Position numbers and translations under genes: made by a program. From Owenia fusiformis (Eukaryota > Annelida > Polychaeta > Sabellida > Oweniidae), in assembly GCA_903813345.2 (NCBI GenBank), contig CAIIXF020000009.1:29114740-29178739 (forward strand): DNA of 64,000 bases, in the 5' to 3' direction. The notes beneath the pieces were generated by a model. The model was given only the letters and a program-made list of their open reading frames with translations. It was not told where the DNA came from and did no database searches. This document shows, in pieces, positions 1 to 11,432 of this stretch (its first letter is position 1; each line of letters starts with the position of its first letter).

Positions 1-690
1 CTTTATTTAATCTGAGTTAAATGAGCGTGATACAAAACATTGACCGTTTGTGAACCTCACAAGAAATCTTGGTCATCAGGACACGTGTATCCAGGTGTTC
101 CCAAGCGTCATATTTACAATCGGGAAATCACGCTATATTTCAACTTACTTTCATTTTTCGACAAATGTATTTGTAATTAATGTAAAATGCCAAATTCGAC
201 GGACGTTATCAAAATTACGCTGGATTGATGCAAAATCAATATATTTCTATCTCTCAGGAACATTTGATGTACATAACCTCTATAAGTTTCAACTCTGTCG
301 TATCAATATCAATTTCCGAGGCATCTATCGTTATTTTAGGAAATTTCCCTTAAGATTACTGCACTTTACTTCTACTTTATCAAGATAAATTTCCAATTGC
401 TATAATTGTTTCTTTAATGTGAGAAAAGTATCTTCTATAACAAATTTCATTTCAGATATGACGAATCATATCAGTTACTTAAAACGTGCGATTGTTTCCC
501 GGGGATTGTTTGCAGATTAATTATCTTTTCGCTCTTACCACCATCTCAAGATATCCATTGTGTTCTCGAACAGCTATCCATTCAATTCTTGCAGTTGATA
601 TCAACTGACTTTTACATTACTTATTTACCACGATGAATATTGCAGGAGATATACTATCGAGATATCTTCCGTAATAACGAAAGATGGATA
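1..690. other. AT-rich stretch without recognisable gene
   Basis: One short open frame exists here, but its translation is low-complexity and shows no domain, signal peptide or plausible splice context. I see no repeat structure. Treated as intergenic. Confidence 0.5.
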
Positions 691-699
691 ACTAAAGGG

Positions 700-2165
700 T
701 TAACAAATCAGATATACCCATGATAGGTCTCCCAAAGGTTGACATATTAGATATACCCATGAGATGTATACCGTAACGAAGTACGAAAGATAGATATAAG
801 TTATAGTTTTAGCTTAATACACTTGGGTCTCTTAGCATATTCGGACAATAGGTTCTTGATCTTCTTTCGTTTCTGGGTTAACAAATCAGATACACCCATA
901 AGAGGTCACCCGTAAAATACAAAATATGTATTAATCAAAGGTTGAAATTTTAGATTAACCCATGAGGGGTCTCCCATGAAAAAAGAAATATGGATGTTTA
1001 ATCAAAGGTTTACATATTTGATTTACTAATGATAGGTCTCCGATAAATGAGAAAGATAGATCAAAGGTTGACATTTTAGATATACCTTCGAGGGGTCTCC
1101 CATTAATGTTTAATCAAAGTTTGACATTATAGATATACCTATGAGAGGTCTCCCGTAAAATTCAAAAGATGGTTGTTTAATCAAAGGTTGACATTTTAGA
1201 TATACCCATGAGGGGTCTCCGATAAATGAGAAAGATATGTTTAATCAAAGGTTGACATTTTAGATATACCCATGAGGGGTCTCCGATAAATGAGAAAGAT
1301 ATGTTTAATCAAAGGTTGACATATTCAATTTACCAATGATAGGTCTCCCGTAAAATTCAAAAGATGGTTGTTTAATCAAAGGTTGACATTTTACTGAGAT
1401 TAACCCATGGGGGTCTCCCATGAAATACGAAAAATGGGTGTTTAATCAAAGGTTGACATTTTCGATTAACCCATGGGGGTCTCCCATGAAATACGAAAAA
1501 TGGGTGTTTAATCAAAGGTTGACATTTTCGATTAACCCATGGGGGTCTCCCATGAAATACGAAAAATGGGTGTTTAATCAAAGGTTGACATTTTCGATTA
1601 ACCCATGGGGGTCTCCCATGAAATACGAAAAATGGGTGTTTAATCAAAGGTTGACATTTTCGATTTACCAATGATATGTCTCTCGTGAATAAGAAATATG
1701 GATGATTAATCAAAGTATGACATTTGATCGAGATATACCTTTATGAGAAGTCTCCCGTAAAATTCAAAAGATGGTTGTTTAATCAAATGTTGACATTTTA
1801 GATTAAACCATGAGAGGTCTCCCATGAAATACGAAAGATGGATGTTTAATCAAAGGTTTACATATTCGATTTACCAATGATAGGTCTCTCGTAAATAAGA
1901 AATATGGATGATTAATCAAAGTATGACATTTTAGATATAATGTACCTATGAGTGGTCTCCCATAAAATACGAAAGATGGATGTTTAATCAAAGGTTGACA
2001 TATTAGATGAGCCCATAAGGGGCTTCCCGTAAATAAGAAAGATAGAGGTTTAATCGAAGGTTCAAAATATATTTATACCTATGAGAGGTCTCCCGTAAAA
2101 TTCAAAAGTTGGTTGTTTAATCAAAGGTTGACATTTTAGATTTACCAATGATAGGTCTCTTGTAA
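700..2165. repeat. 62-66 bp minisatellite array
   Basis: Units read approximately GGTTGACATTTTAGATATAC, then CCATGAGGGGTCTCCC, a GTAAAATTCAAAAGATGG-like stretch, and TTTAATCAAA. The units are degenerate at both edges and nearly identical between about 1400 and 1670, where the period is exactly 66 bp (22 codons). Because 66 is a multiple of three and the unit lacks stops in some frames, both strands stay open across that core. That is a consequence of the period and not evidence of a gene. Confidence 0.9.
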
Positions 2166-2311
2166 ATAATTAAGAAACATTCAAAATTCAAAAGATGGAT
2201 GTTATTAGACATACCAATTTGGTGGAGGGATCTAACTGTGTACTCCGTATATATATATACGCAGTTGAAAACGAAGCTGCATATGGAGAGTGTATGTGAT
2301 AGGGGAATACA

Positions 2312-2935
2312 CATTATTACCACCTTGTCGGGCTTGTTCTAGGCACAAACGTTTTCTGGGTTCGAAAGCCTTTGTGCCTAGACCTAAGAGGTGTATCCGA
2401 AACTAGTAGCCCTGCTCTGAGGTCTATATTACGATTCGAACATGAAAACTCACCAGAATATTGCAAAGTCGTCAATTTCGATGTTCATTTCCACTTTTTT
2501 CATTTCTACTTCCAGTTGAGCGTTTGACTGTTCCAATTTGTTTACTTACCTCCTGACCCCGACTTAAGTTCTTTACTGACATTTCGGCCTATTTTATTGG
2601 TTGCACGCATATCTACTACATTGATAATTATTGAAATTATTGAGATTATACAGTTTACAAATGCTCCAACAGAAAATTTTGGCTCCGGACAATTTCTCCC
2701 TGCCATTTTGAATTGTGCAGACGAGAGGGGGATGCGAAAAGAACGGAACGGCCTAAACTGACCAATGAGTGCACTGAACGAAACACTTAGTACAGAGCTG
2801 TGATTTGATCTTGAATATAACCCAGCTGAAGCAGTGACTTTGTTTACAGTTTATAGAAGGTGTGAATACAGTCATGTTCGAATTTACTATATCGACCTGA
2901 GAAATTTATGACATCATAGTGTAAATGTGTAAATT
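2312..2935. repeat. Diverged interspersed repeat, relative of 43950-44484
   Basis: The left side (from 2312) reads ATTATTACCACCTTGTCGGG followed by a TTGTTCTAGG-like word. Near 2880-2935 there is TTTACTATATCGACCTGAGA followed by a TGACATCATAGTG-like sequence. Both blocks reappear, in the same order, in the insertion at 43950-44484. The middle of this copy does not match, so it is either a diverged or an interrupted member. A local hairpin (CTAGGCACAAACG with GCCTTTGTGCCTAG) lies at about 2338-2382. Confidence 0.45.
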
Positions 2936-4188
2936 AACTACTGAAAAACTTTTGAAATATAAGTATATTTGATTTTTCACCATATCCAGCCCACTTTAAT
3001 CCGCACACTCCTTGGGAGTTCTTATCACTGCTATTGAAACAGGTTCATGTTATTTTAACAAATGAAAAATAATGTCTGAGAAAAGTTGAACCAAACCGTG
3101 GAAACTCTAAAACGAAAATTGACCTTTTAAATGTACAATCAGGCTAACCGTAACTTACAACCCTTCTTCCATGTCTTAATAATCTTAATGTCAACATAAA
3201 GGAGGTGGTTGAATATTAACTTTGTTACGCATTTATGTGACATATCACAGGCAAGATAGATAACTATATCTTCGTAAACAACATCAGGAAACAATTAACA
3301 TTCATCAAAGATCTCACACTTTAGAAAGGATATCTTATAAGGATTTCGAGCTGACGTATCATCTGACAAAATATGCTTTTCAATTTCAGTTTTCAACCTT
3401 TGATGTCAAAGCAATTTTCTATAATGACAATGTCTGCTGTAAGAGATATATCTGCTGTCAAACGTAGACTAAGATGGAATCGATATGAGTTTCTTACGTT
3501 TTAACAAATTATTTTATTCCTACTCCTACATTGGGTAGGAAAGCTCACTTATTTTCAATTTGCGTCTTAAGTTGAAGTCCGAACATTTGTATCACGTGAT
3601 CTTAATATATCAAAAGAAATGTTAGATATTGAGGAGATATATTTTGTTGTAGATTCCTTTGGGCCCAGTTGTATATTTACATTTTTCATACGAATTTCGA
3701 GTACAGTAAGTTGAATTAAAATATGAGTCGGGAAAATCTGGGCCTATAAACAATTTTGACAACTTCAGCAGTTAAGTGACACACATTCAATCAAGAAAGT
3801 GTTTTAACCTTCAAAGGTTAAGCCAAAGATAAGCCAGATTTAATGAAGAAATAAAATTAGCTTCTGATATTGTTCTTCAAGCTTCGTTGCGTTCAGGTTA
3901 ACCCCACTGATCGTAGTTGATATCTCAATCCATCATTTTTCATTTTATTACGTTCATTATGTCCTTATAACTATCAAATACAGTCAATATCAAAGCTGCA
4001 TACTAGCCTAGATGATCTCGAAAAAGAGAGCATTTGAGTAAGATAAATGTGACTTTTGGTTAATATACATCTAGCAGTCTTAGCCACAATTGGGAAATTG
4101 TATTGTAAGCATTGTGACGTTGGTTTTGTTATATTACCATATCGAAATGTCTGTTTTATCATGACAGTTTGTTTATATATCATGTCAA
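2936..4188. other. No gene recognised
   Basis: AT-rich sequence with only short open frames that show no recognisable domain. No tandem or inverted repeat stands out. Confidence 0.5.
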
Positions 4189-4890
4189 AATAGACACTTT
4201 ACTTGGATGATGTCTTCTCTGTAACACTTTACTTGGATGATGTCTTCTATGTAACACTACTTGGATTATGTCTTCTATCTAACACTTTACTTGGATGATG
4301 TCTTCTCTGTAACACTTTACTTGGATGATGTCTTCTATGTAACACTTTACTTGGATGATGTCTTCTATGTAACACTACTTGGATGATGTCTTCTATGTAA
4401 CACTTGCAATTGGATGATGTCTTCTATGTAACACTACTTGGATGATGTCTTCTAGGTAACACTACTTGGATGATGTCTTCTATGTAACACTTTACTTGGA
4501 TGATGTCTTCTATGTAACACTACTTGGATGATGTCTTCTATGTAACACTACTTGGATGATGTCTTCTATGTAACACTTTACTTGGATGATGTCTTCTATG
4601 TAACACTTTACTTGGACGATGTCTTCTATGTAACACTTTACTTGGACGATGTCTTCTATGTAACACTACTTGGATGATGTCTTCTATGTAACACTACTTG
4701 GATGATGTCTTCTATGTAACACTTTACTTGGATGATGTCTTCTATGTAACACTTTACTTGGACGATGTCTTCTATGTAACACTTTACTTGGACGATGTCT
4801 TCTATGTAACACTTTACTTGCAATTGGATGATGTATTTTATGTAACACTACTTGGATGATGTCTTCTATGTAACACTTTACTTGGATGGT
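4189..4890. repeat. 28-31 bp minisatellite array
   Basis: About 24 head-to-tail copies of a unit built from CACTTTACTTGGATGATG and TCTTCTATGTAA. Two length classes alternate: one with CACTTTACTTGG and one shortened to CACTACTTGG. Rare variants carry GGACGATG or a CAATTGG insertion. The longer-range pattern of length variants repeats (compare about 4490-4640 with 4670-4800), suggesting expansion in multi-unit blocks. No unique spacers are present, so it is not a CRISPR-like array. Confidence 0.92.
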
Positions 4891-4899
4891 GTATTTTAT

Positions 4900-7800
4900 G
4901 TAAATTATTCCCTTCTATCTTCATGACTACTTTTTTCAAAATAACACTTTATCGTGATTTATGTACCATGTCAAAATATACTACACTTTATATTGGTGAC
5001 ATTATCATATAAAATATACACGCTTTCTTGATAGGAAAAGCTTGTCAATCAGGTGCCAGAACCTGGTAATCAGTGCGACAGCTGCTATTTATTTGCGGAT
5101 CAGTGATGAAGTACCATCTCTGGGAACACAAAAGTTTAGATCAGGCCCTTGGCTATGAATACCATCTTTCAGTACGTTTGAATGGTGATGGGCCATTGAA
5201 CTGGTAGGAAAAATGCTGTTGCTGATCAGGGATATCGATTTATGGCCATATTTGGGCACAAATGCTGTTCTGATTTTGGACATTGATATTGAGGATCTGG
5301 TTACGTAAAACGCTGTTCCAATTAGGAGTTTTTCGATATTATATTGTAACCAAGTACTTCATTATTAGTTATCCTTAAGTCCTTAACCATATCTGGTGAT
5401 AAAACCATGTGCCGTCAACTAACACAAGTGTGTTTTTACCAGAGATCTGGAGATCTGGCGAAAGATGCTCTTGGAGAACCCATCTGGCAAATTTTCTGTT
5501 TTAATTCGATAGGTGGAGTTCAAAAACGAAAATATAGAAACCACTTAATCGATTGGAGTTCACAACCCATTTGTTTATTCTATAGAAGGACATTATTCGA
5601 ATTGTTTTTTCACCATACCTGCCTTCAAATCAGCCTGCAGACAATGGACATATGATTACTCTGGAAAAAATAGAATCGTAATTATGATTAGCAGTAGAAT
5701 AGCAATTACTCTCATGCGTCTTTAATCCAAGAACTGTGAGATGGGATTGAATTATTATGACTGTAGGAGACACTATTTAATTGTGCCATTTGAATTAGCT
5801 AAGTCGATCAGTATGTGTCGATCAATACAGACAGTTCTCATCATTCTACTAGATCTCTATGGCATACATCACTGTTCTACATCCAGATCCCATTCATTAC
5901 AAAATAACGTGATCCGAATCGACATGGACGAATGCATTGTGAATGGATGCATGAAAAAATCGAACGGAGTCTCGTTTCATATTCTACGTACATTGAACAT
6001 TTAACCAGAAACATGCACTCCGTCGCCTAAAAATACAAAATAGGCAATTGGAGATCACCATAGTGATATTTTATCGGTCGGTAATCTCTGTATACGCCCT
6101 AACAGAGGTTAATCTCCCTCGTACTAACTTGTTGATTAGAAAGTTAATTACATTATCGTATGAAAGACTGACTCTGATCTACTCTGATCTGGATAAGAGG
6201 AAACAACGTGTCTGTAGTTGATGCGTTGTAATGACATTGACAATGGCATATATCTTAAATATTTAATCATGTACGTTTAAGTTGTATGGTGTTTTTTCAA
6301 AGGTAATATGCTTTGTATTCCGAATCTCCAGTGATGTTGAATAATTAAATACTTGGCTTGTAAGGTTTTACTATTAAATCATTAAGTATCTCGCTGGGGT
6401 ATTCTATTTAGATAAGTCATTGTCTTTGTTTTATCCCCTAATACTTTCCAATGCAGTGTCTCGATCTTAAAGGTCATTTTCTTTATCATATTCAATAGGC
6501 AAGCAGCGATTGTGAAAATGTGATTGTTAAAAACGTTGTTTTCAATGAAGTAAATTAATCACTGTTCAGATTTGAAACAACATAGAAAATTGAAAATGTG
6601 ACTTCATAATTAGTGCAATATTAAGTCTATTGATTTATGATTAAACACATTGATAAACCCTTTGAACCACATTGTTTATTTTCTCAAATTATGAATTAGT
6701 TTTCAGATCACTAAAAAAACGTTTTAAATGGCATTCATCATTTGATCCGTTTTACGTTTTACGAGTGTTTACATAATATGGACTCATATGTCATATGACA
6801 CGAAGGGAAATACATCCATGAAGTAACATTAAAATAAACAAATAAATGTACGTACGTATATTAAGAATTGTGGGAATCATCTATCAATTGCAAATCTGTG
6901 TTAGTGAACTTGCAGGTGACTTGTTACTGGAGTGTAAACATTAAGCACATCTAAACTTGAAATCGTGTTCAATTTCAATAACGCTGCACGTGCATATTGA
7001 TGGAATTAACCTTGATGTGTGGATAAAGTGTAACGACCATAGCACGTGTTTGTGCGTGACGCAAGCATTGCCATCTAGGTTTTAAAGATGTGCCTTAATT
7101 TTCATAGATTACCTATTTTGCTCAAGCAACCCCAAAGAAAACTGTTTACCCTTGAATATCATACCAACACGATGTATTTGAGAATAAGCCAAAGATGATA
7201 AATTGATGGACTAAGAGTGTCATTTACTTCATTCCTGAATACAAAATCTAAGAATGCGGCTATGACATTAAGCGGGATTAAGGCTAAGAGCGACAGTTGG
7301 TAAATGATAGGGCGCTGTAGCGAATAGTATCCCTAATGCGATTTCGAAAGAAAAAATAATTTGTGATAAACATAATATTTTCCGAAGTTGGAGAGTGAAG
7401 AAAGCAAACATGGGTTATTAGTCTACAGAATTAGAGTTGGCGTACACCGCATGGGAACTATATAAAATTTACGCTATTCTTTCAGTTGAACAATTTGGTT
7501 GCACAAGCACACATCAATCCTATTACACTCCGAATGTGATAAGTTTACAAGGATTCACCGGGACAAATTTAAACGATGAAAGATATAAGACCTATTGTAC
7601 AAGAGTGACATCCCACTGATTAAACGGTAAGTATTTTTATCACAATTGTGTACATATGATTAATATTTAAGAAATCCATTGTATTTTTATTGCAATTGCT
7701 ATCGGGTATAATTTACTTTTATTTTTATTTTATTAAACAGAGGTTGAAAACAATTGCAAAATTGTACACAGAAACAGAAGGTATTAGTATAATGGGTTGA

Positions 7801-8136
7801 ACTTAGATAAAAGTTACTCTATACAATTTTCCAGTTCGGGGAACAGGTAATCCTGTTCATTTCATATTATTAACGTTGTCTATATACAGAACACTAATAT
7901 TAGTCATTAGTTAAAGTAACTTTTAACAGTACCTCGCAATCAGTCGTTAGTTTATGTTTTTGTTTCTTTATTTCATTTCCTCCGTGTTAGGGAGAGCATA
8001 AAAAAGTACATCAAATTAAATTGCATAATTTACAAAGGTTAAAAGTATAAAAAGAGATTCAACATATTTACAGAAGCATGGTCTTTAGATGTTCCATTTA
8101 CATTGTTTGGGATGAAGGTATATATTAAAGTGTATT
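4900..8136. other. No gene recognised
   Basis: More than 3 kb of AT-rich sequence. The longest open frames (5407-5655 and 5741-6004, both plus strand, 82 and 87 codons) have no recognisable domain, no clear splice signals and no repeat relatives in the window. An exon could be hidden here, but I cannot support one. Confidence 0.45.
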
Positions 8137-8435
8137 TCATACTTGAGTGGGTTTGGGGTAGATATCACCCGGGAATATATATCATATCTGAGGAGCGGGC
8201 AGGATATATTGTATATGTCCCGCTCTAGGCCAAATGCGGGCAGATATAATATATCCATTCCGCTCCCGGGAATTTTTTCAAAAGTTTAAAAAAGTTTAAA
8301 AATTTAAAAAATTTTAAAAATTTAAATTTCAGAAGTTTAAAATTTTTCAAAAAGTTTAAATGTTACAATTCTATTATCTTGTCATTTGAAAAAGGTGGTA
8401 AAGGTTAAATCTACCCCAAACCCACTCAAGTATGA
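8137..8435. mobile_element. MITE-like element with 27-bp perfect TIRs
   Basis: The ends 8137-8163 and 8409-8435 are perfect inverted repeats beginning TCATACTTGAGTGGGTTTGG. The interior has a second imperfect palindrome around GATATAT and CCCGCTC words and an A/T-only stretch (TTTAAAAA-type) at about 8275-8360. At 299 bp with no coding capacity it fits a non-autonomous DNA transposon. The right TIR overlaps the edge of the neighbouring palindromic repeat, which shares the CAAGTATGAGATACACCAGT boundary with copies elsewhere in the window. Confidence 0.65.
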
Positions 8436-8600
8436 GATACACCAGTTATGTACGGTCGGTTTTGGATACAGTGTTTATCCCGCGGGAAATATGTGTATCT
8501 CCCTCTGTCCCTGCGGTCCCTCGTGAGATACACATATTTCCCTTGGGATAAACCCTGTATCCATAACCTCCCAGTACATAACCCTTATATACTCCCCAAG
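8424..8600. repeat. Palindromic dispersed repeat, family member 1
   Basis: A hairpin with arms of roughly 40 bp: GGATACAGTGTTTATCCC and GGAAATATGTGTATCTCC on the left pair with GAGATACACATATTTCCC and GGGATAAACCCTGTATCC on the right, around a CCCTGCGGTCCC loop. It is edged by AGATACACCAGTTATG and CCAGTACATAACCCTTATA. The same edges and GGTCGGTTTTGGATA block occur, inverted, at about 28095-28260 and 50021-50190, so this is a dispersed family. Confidence 0.6.
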
Positions 8601-8679
8601 ACTCGTGGGATCTTGTGAAACAAACCTGAAAAAAAACTTTAATGTCTAAAAGGCTTATGCTACACATTTAGTAGCCCAG

Positions 8680-9790
8680 TTTGACAGTATCTCGCAATTA
8701 GGAATCAGTACCTTCGTTCAACAGTACCTCGCAATAAGTACCTTAGTTTAACAGTACCTCACAATCAGGAATCAGAACCACAGTTCTAACAGTACCGCGC
8801 AATCAGTCATCAGTACCTCAAAATTAGGATTCAATACCTCAGTTAAACAGTACCTCATGTAAGGAATCAATACCTTAGTTTAACAGTATCGTGTAGTCAG
8901 TACCTTAGTATAACAGTACCTTTCAAGTAGAAATCAGTACATCAGTTTAATAGTATCTCACAATTAGGAATCAGAACCACAGTTCTAACAGTACCGCGCA
9001 ATCAGTCATCAGTACCTCAAAATAAGGATTCAATACCTCAGTTAAACAGTACCTCATGTAAGGAATCAGTACCTTAGTTTATCAGTATCGTATAATCAGT
9101 ACCTTAGTTTAACAGTATCGTATAATCAGTACCTTAGTATAACAGTACCTTTCAAGTAGAAATCAGTACATCTAATAGTACCTCACAATTAGGAATCAGT
9201 ACCTCAGTCAAACAGTACCTCACATTAGAAATCAGAACCTTAGTTTAACAGCACCGTGTTATCATTACCTCGGTTTAACATTACCTCGCAATTAGGAATC
9301 AGCACCTCAGTTAAACGGTACCCCGAAATTAAGAATCAGTACCTCAGTTTAACAGTACCTTGTAATCACTACCTCCGTTTAACAGTACCTCAGAACCAGT
9401 ACCTTGGTTAAACAGGACCTCACAATTAGTAATCAGTACCTCAGTTTAACAGTATCCCGCAATACCTTAGTTTTAAAGAACCTCACAATTAGGAATCAGT
9501 ACCTCAGTTTAATAGAACCGTGTTATCATTACCTCGGTTTAACATTACCTCGCAATTAGGAATCAGCGCCTCAGTTAAACGGTACCCCGAAATTAAGAAT
9601 CAGTACCTCAGTTTAACAGTACCTTGTAATCACTACCTCCGTTTAACAGTACCTCAGAACCAGTACCTTGGTTAAACAGGACCTCACAATTAGGAATCAG
9701 TACCTCAGTTTAATAGAACCTTACAATTATGAATAACTAACCCAGTTAAACAATACTCAGTTTAATAATACCTCATAATAATTAGGAATC
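8680..9790. repeat. Degenerate ~37-bp tandem array with higher-order units
   Basis: Built from short words such as CAGTACCTCAGTTTAACAGT, ACCTCACAATTAGG and AATCAGTACC. Larger blocks are repeated too: about 8766-8880 recurs at about 8952-9060 (period near 187 bp), and about 9240-9430 recurs at about 9500-9690 (period near 260 bp). This indicates successive rounds of duplication. Confidence 0.85.
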
Positions 9791-9799
9791 AGTACCTAG

Positions 9800-10290
9800 C
9801 GACTATGCTCAGAATATTTTACAGCCGGTCACATGTATAGTTCCTAGGAACGGTGTCATCGACGACACAGTACAATCATAGCCAATTATGTACTGGCACC
9901 ATTACTGAGTTAGTTTCATCAAAGAAATATATTTTAAACTGTGAAATAAAGAAATAAGGCAAAGTTCCAAGCGAATCCCAGACCATGTTTTTGAAGAATG
10001 AGTGGATGAAACATTTGTCTTTATGTGTCAGGACGTATTACAGAGGAATTATAGTGACATAAATCCGAAATATTATTCACATACGATGATTAGTCCTTCA
10101 TAAAACTGTCTACTATATTAACTCAAAGTATACCAACCTGTTGTCACTAAGTGTAATGTCGTTTGGGAACAAGCAATCACTGGCTAAGTTAGTTTGCACA
10201 CTGTAAACTATACTTATGGGTTTTAGAATATATAAGCCGTCGCTTCAGAAAAATTGCAGTCTGAGTAAAGCACTAAGCCCGGGATTCAGA
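9800..10290. other. No gene recognised
   Basis: Unique AT-rich sequence between two tandem arrays, without notable open frames or repeats. Confidence 0.45.
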
Positions 10291-10808
10291 CAATCGCTCT
10301 ATTAATCACTATTTGATGTGAATTTAATGACCTTCGTTGCGATAATAGAATATGAACACATGGGTAAATAACTTCATGTATTATCAATTTTTGTGGTCTT
10401 GTTGATGTAGTCTAGTGATTCAAGCGATGTCATAATTGAAATAGTGTTTAACAGCACCAGTACGGTTAATCAAAGTTTGAAAGTCAACCAATCGCTCTAT
10501 TAATCACTATTTGATGTGAATTTAATGACCTTCGTTGCGATAATAGAATGTGAACACATGGGTAAATAACTTCATGCATTATCAATTTTTGTGGTCTTGT
10601 TGATGTAGTCTAGTGATTCAAGCGATGTCATAATTGAAATAGTGTTTAACAGCACCAGTACGGTTAATCAAAGTTTGAAAGTCAACCAATCGCTCTATTA
10701 ATCACTATTTGATGTGAATTTAATGACCTTCGTTGCGATAATAGAATATGAACACATGGGTAAATAACTTCATGCATTATCAATTTTTGTGGTCTTGTTG
10801 ATGTAGTC
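10291..10808. repeat. 198-bp tandem repeat, 2.6 copies
   Basis: Copies begin with CAATCGCTCTATTAATCACT at 10291, 10489 and 10687, an exact 198-bp period. The third copy stops after GTTGATGTAGTCTA at about 10808. The copies are nearly identical (single differences such as GAATATG/GAATGTG and TGTATTATC/TGCATTATC), so the duplication is recent. Confidence 0.93.
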
Positions 10809-10980
10809 TAAAAAGTATACTAGAGTCAGCAGGCCTTGAGCTAAATCTCTGTAGAGTTGGTCAAATATTTTCCAATTGTATTCAAACACCCCCAATTGTT
10901 CTCAAATATATGTCACATTATATCACAACTAAATTGCCCTTTGTATCTCGCGCAATCGGAAAAACTAGTTATGTTCGACC

Positions 10981-11432
10981 ATGCTTAACATTGGTGGAAT
11001 CTTTTTTATATTAAGCATTGTGATTGTCTCATCCATTGGGAACGAATGTTTCAAGATTGAATTGATAAAAATCCATTGTCCAAATGGCTTATTGAGAAGA
11101 CAATCAAACCTGATGTTAAAACCCCAACAAATCTAATCGATGTGTATGCGACTGAAAAAGTTATGTTTATGCATGGTGCTTGTTTTGATGTTATATTATA
11201 CGAGAATAGGTTATACACAAAGCAAATAAAAAATTGTGTCTACAGTAATCTCGACCCATTTGTATTTGTAGATTTTGCGTGGGACAATATGACACAACTT
11301 CAGTTTAATGTAGCACCGTCCGCTTTTCTGGTTTGGGAGAAGCGAAAGGCGGGTGACGTAATCCCCTCCGATTTAATGAGGATACATCGCAATCCGTTTG
11401 TAATTTGGAAACGTTACATATTGCTTTGTTAA
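10981..11432 (+). pseudogene. Possible secreted protein gene interrupted by a one-base frameshift
   Basis: An ATG at 10981 opens a frame whose first 20 residues (MLNIGGIFFILSIVIVSSIG) look like a signal peptide with a small-residue cleavage region. That frame runs into sequence ending in a Cys-Pro at about 11077-11082. The frame beginning just after, at 11082, is then open for about 117 codons to the TAA at 11430. It has balanced composition, several Cys, and aromatic-rich segments near the C terminus. The two frames join if one A is missing from the AAA run at 11082-11084; alternatives are an assembly error or an unseen splice. The combined length would be about 150 residues. I do not recognise the family, so function is unknown. 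The neighbours are tandem repeats on the left and unannotated sequence on the right. Confidence 0.4.

Noticed and set aside
1372-1713. Opposed open frames of 84 and 113 codons
   Set aside because: Produced by the 66-bp repeat period; both strands open in the same unit.
4189-4890. CRISPR-like look of regularly spaced repeats
   Set aside because: The units are directly contiguous with no unique spacers, and the context is a eukaryotic genome; this is a minisatellite.
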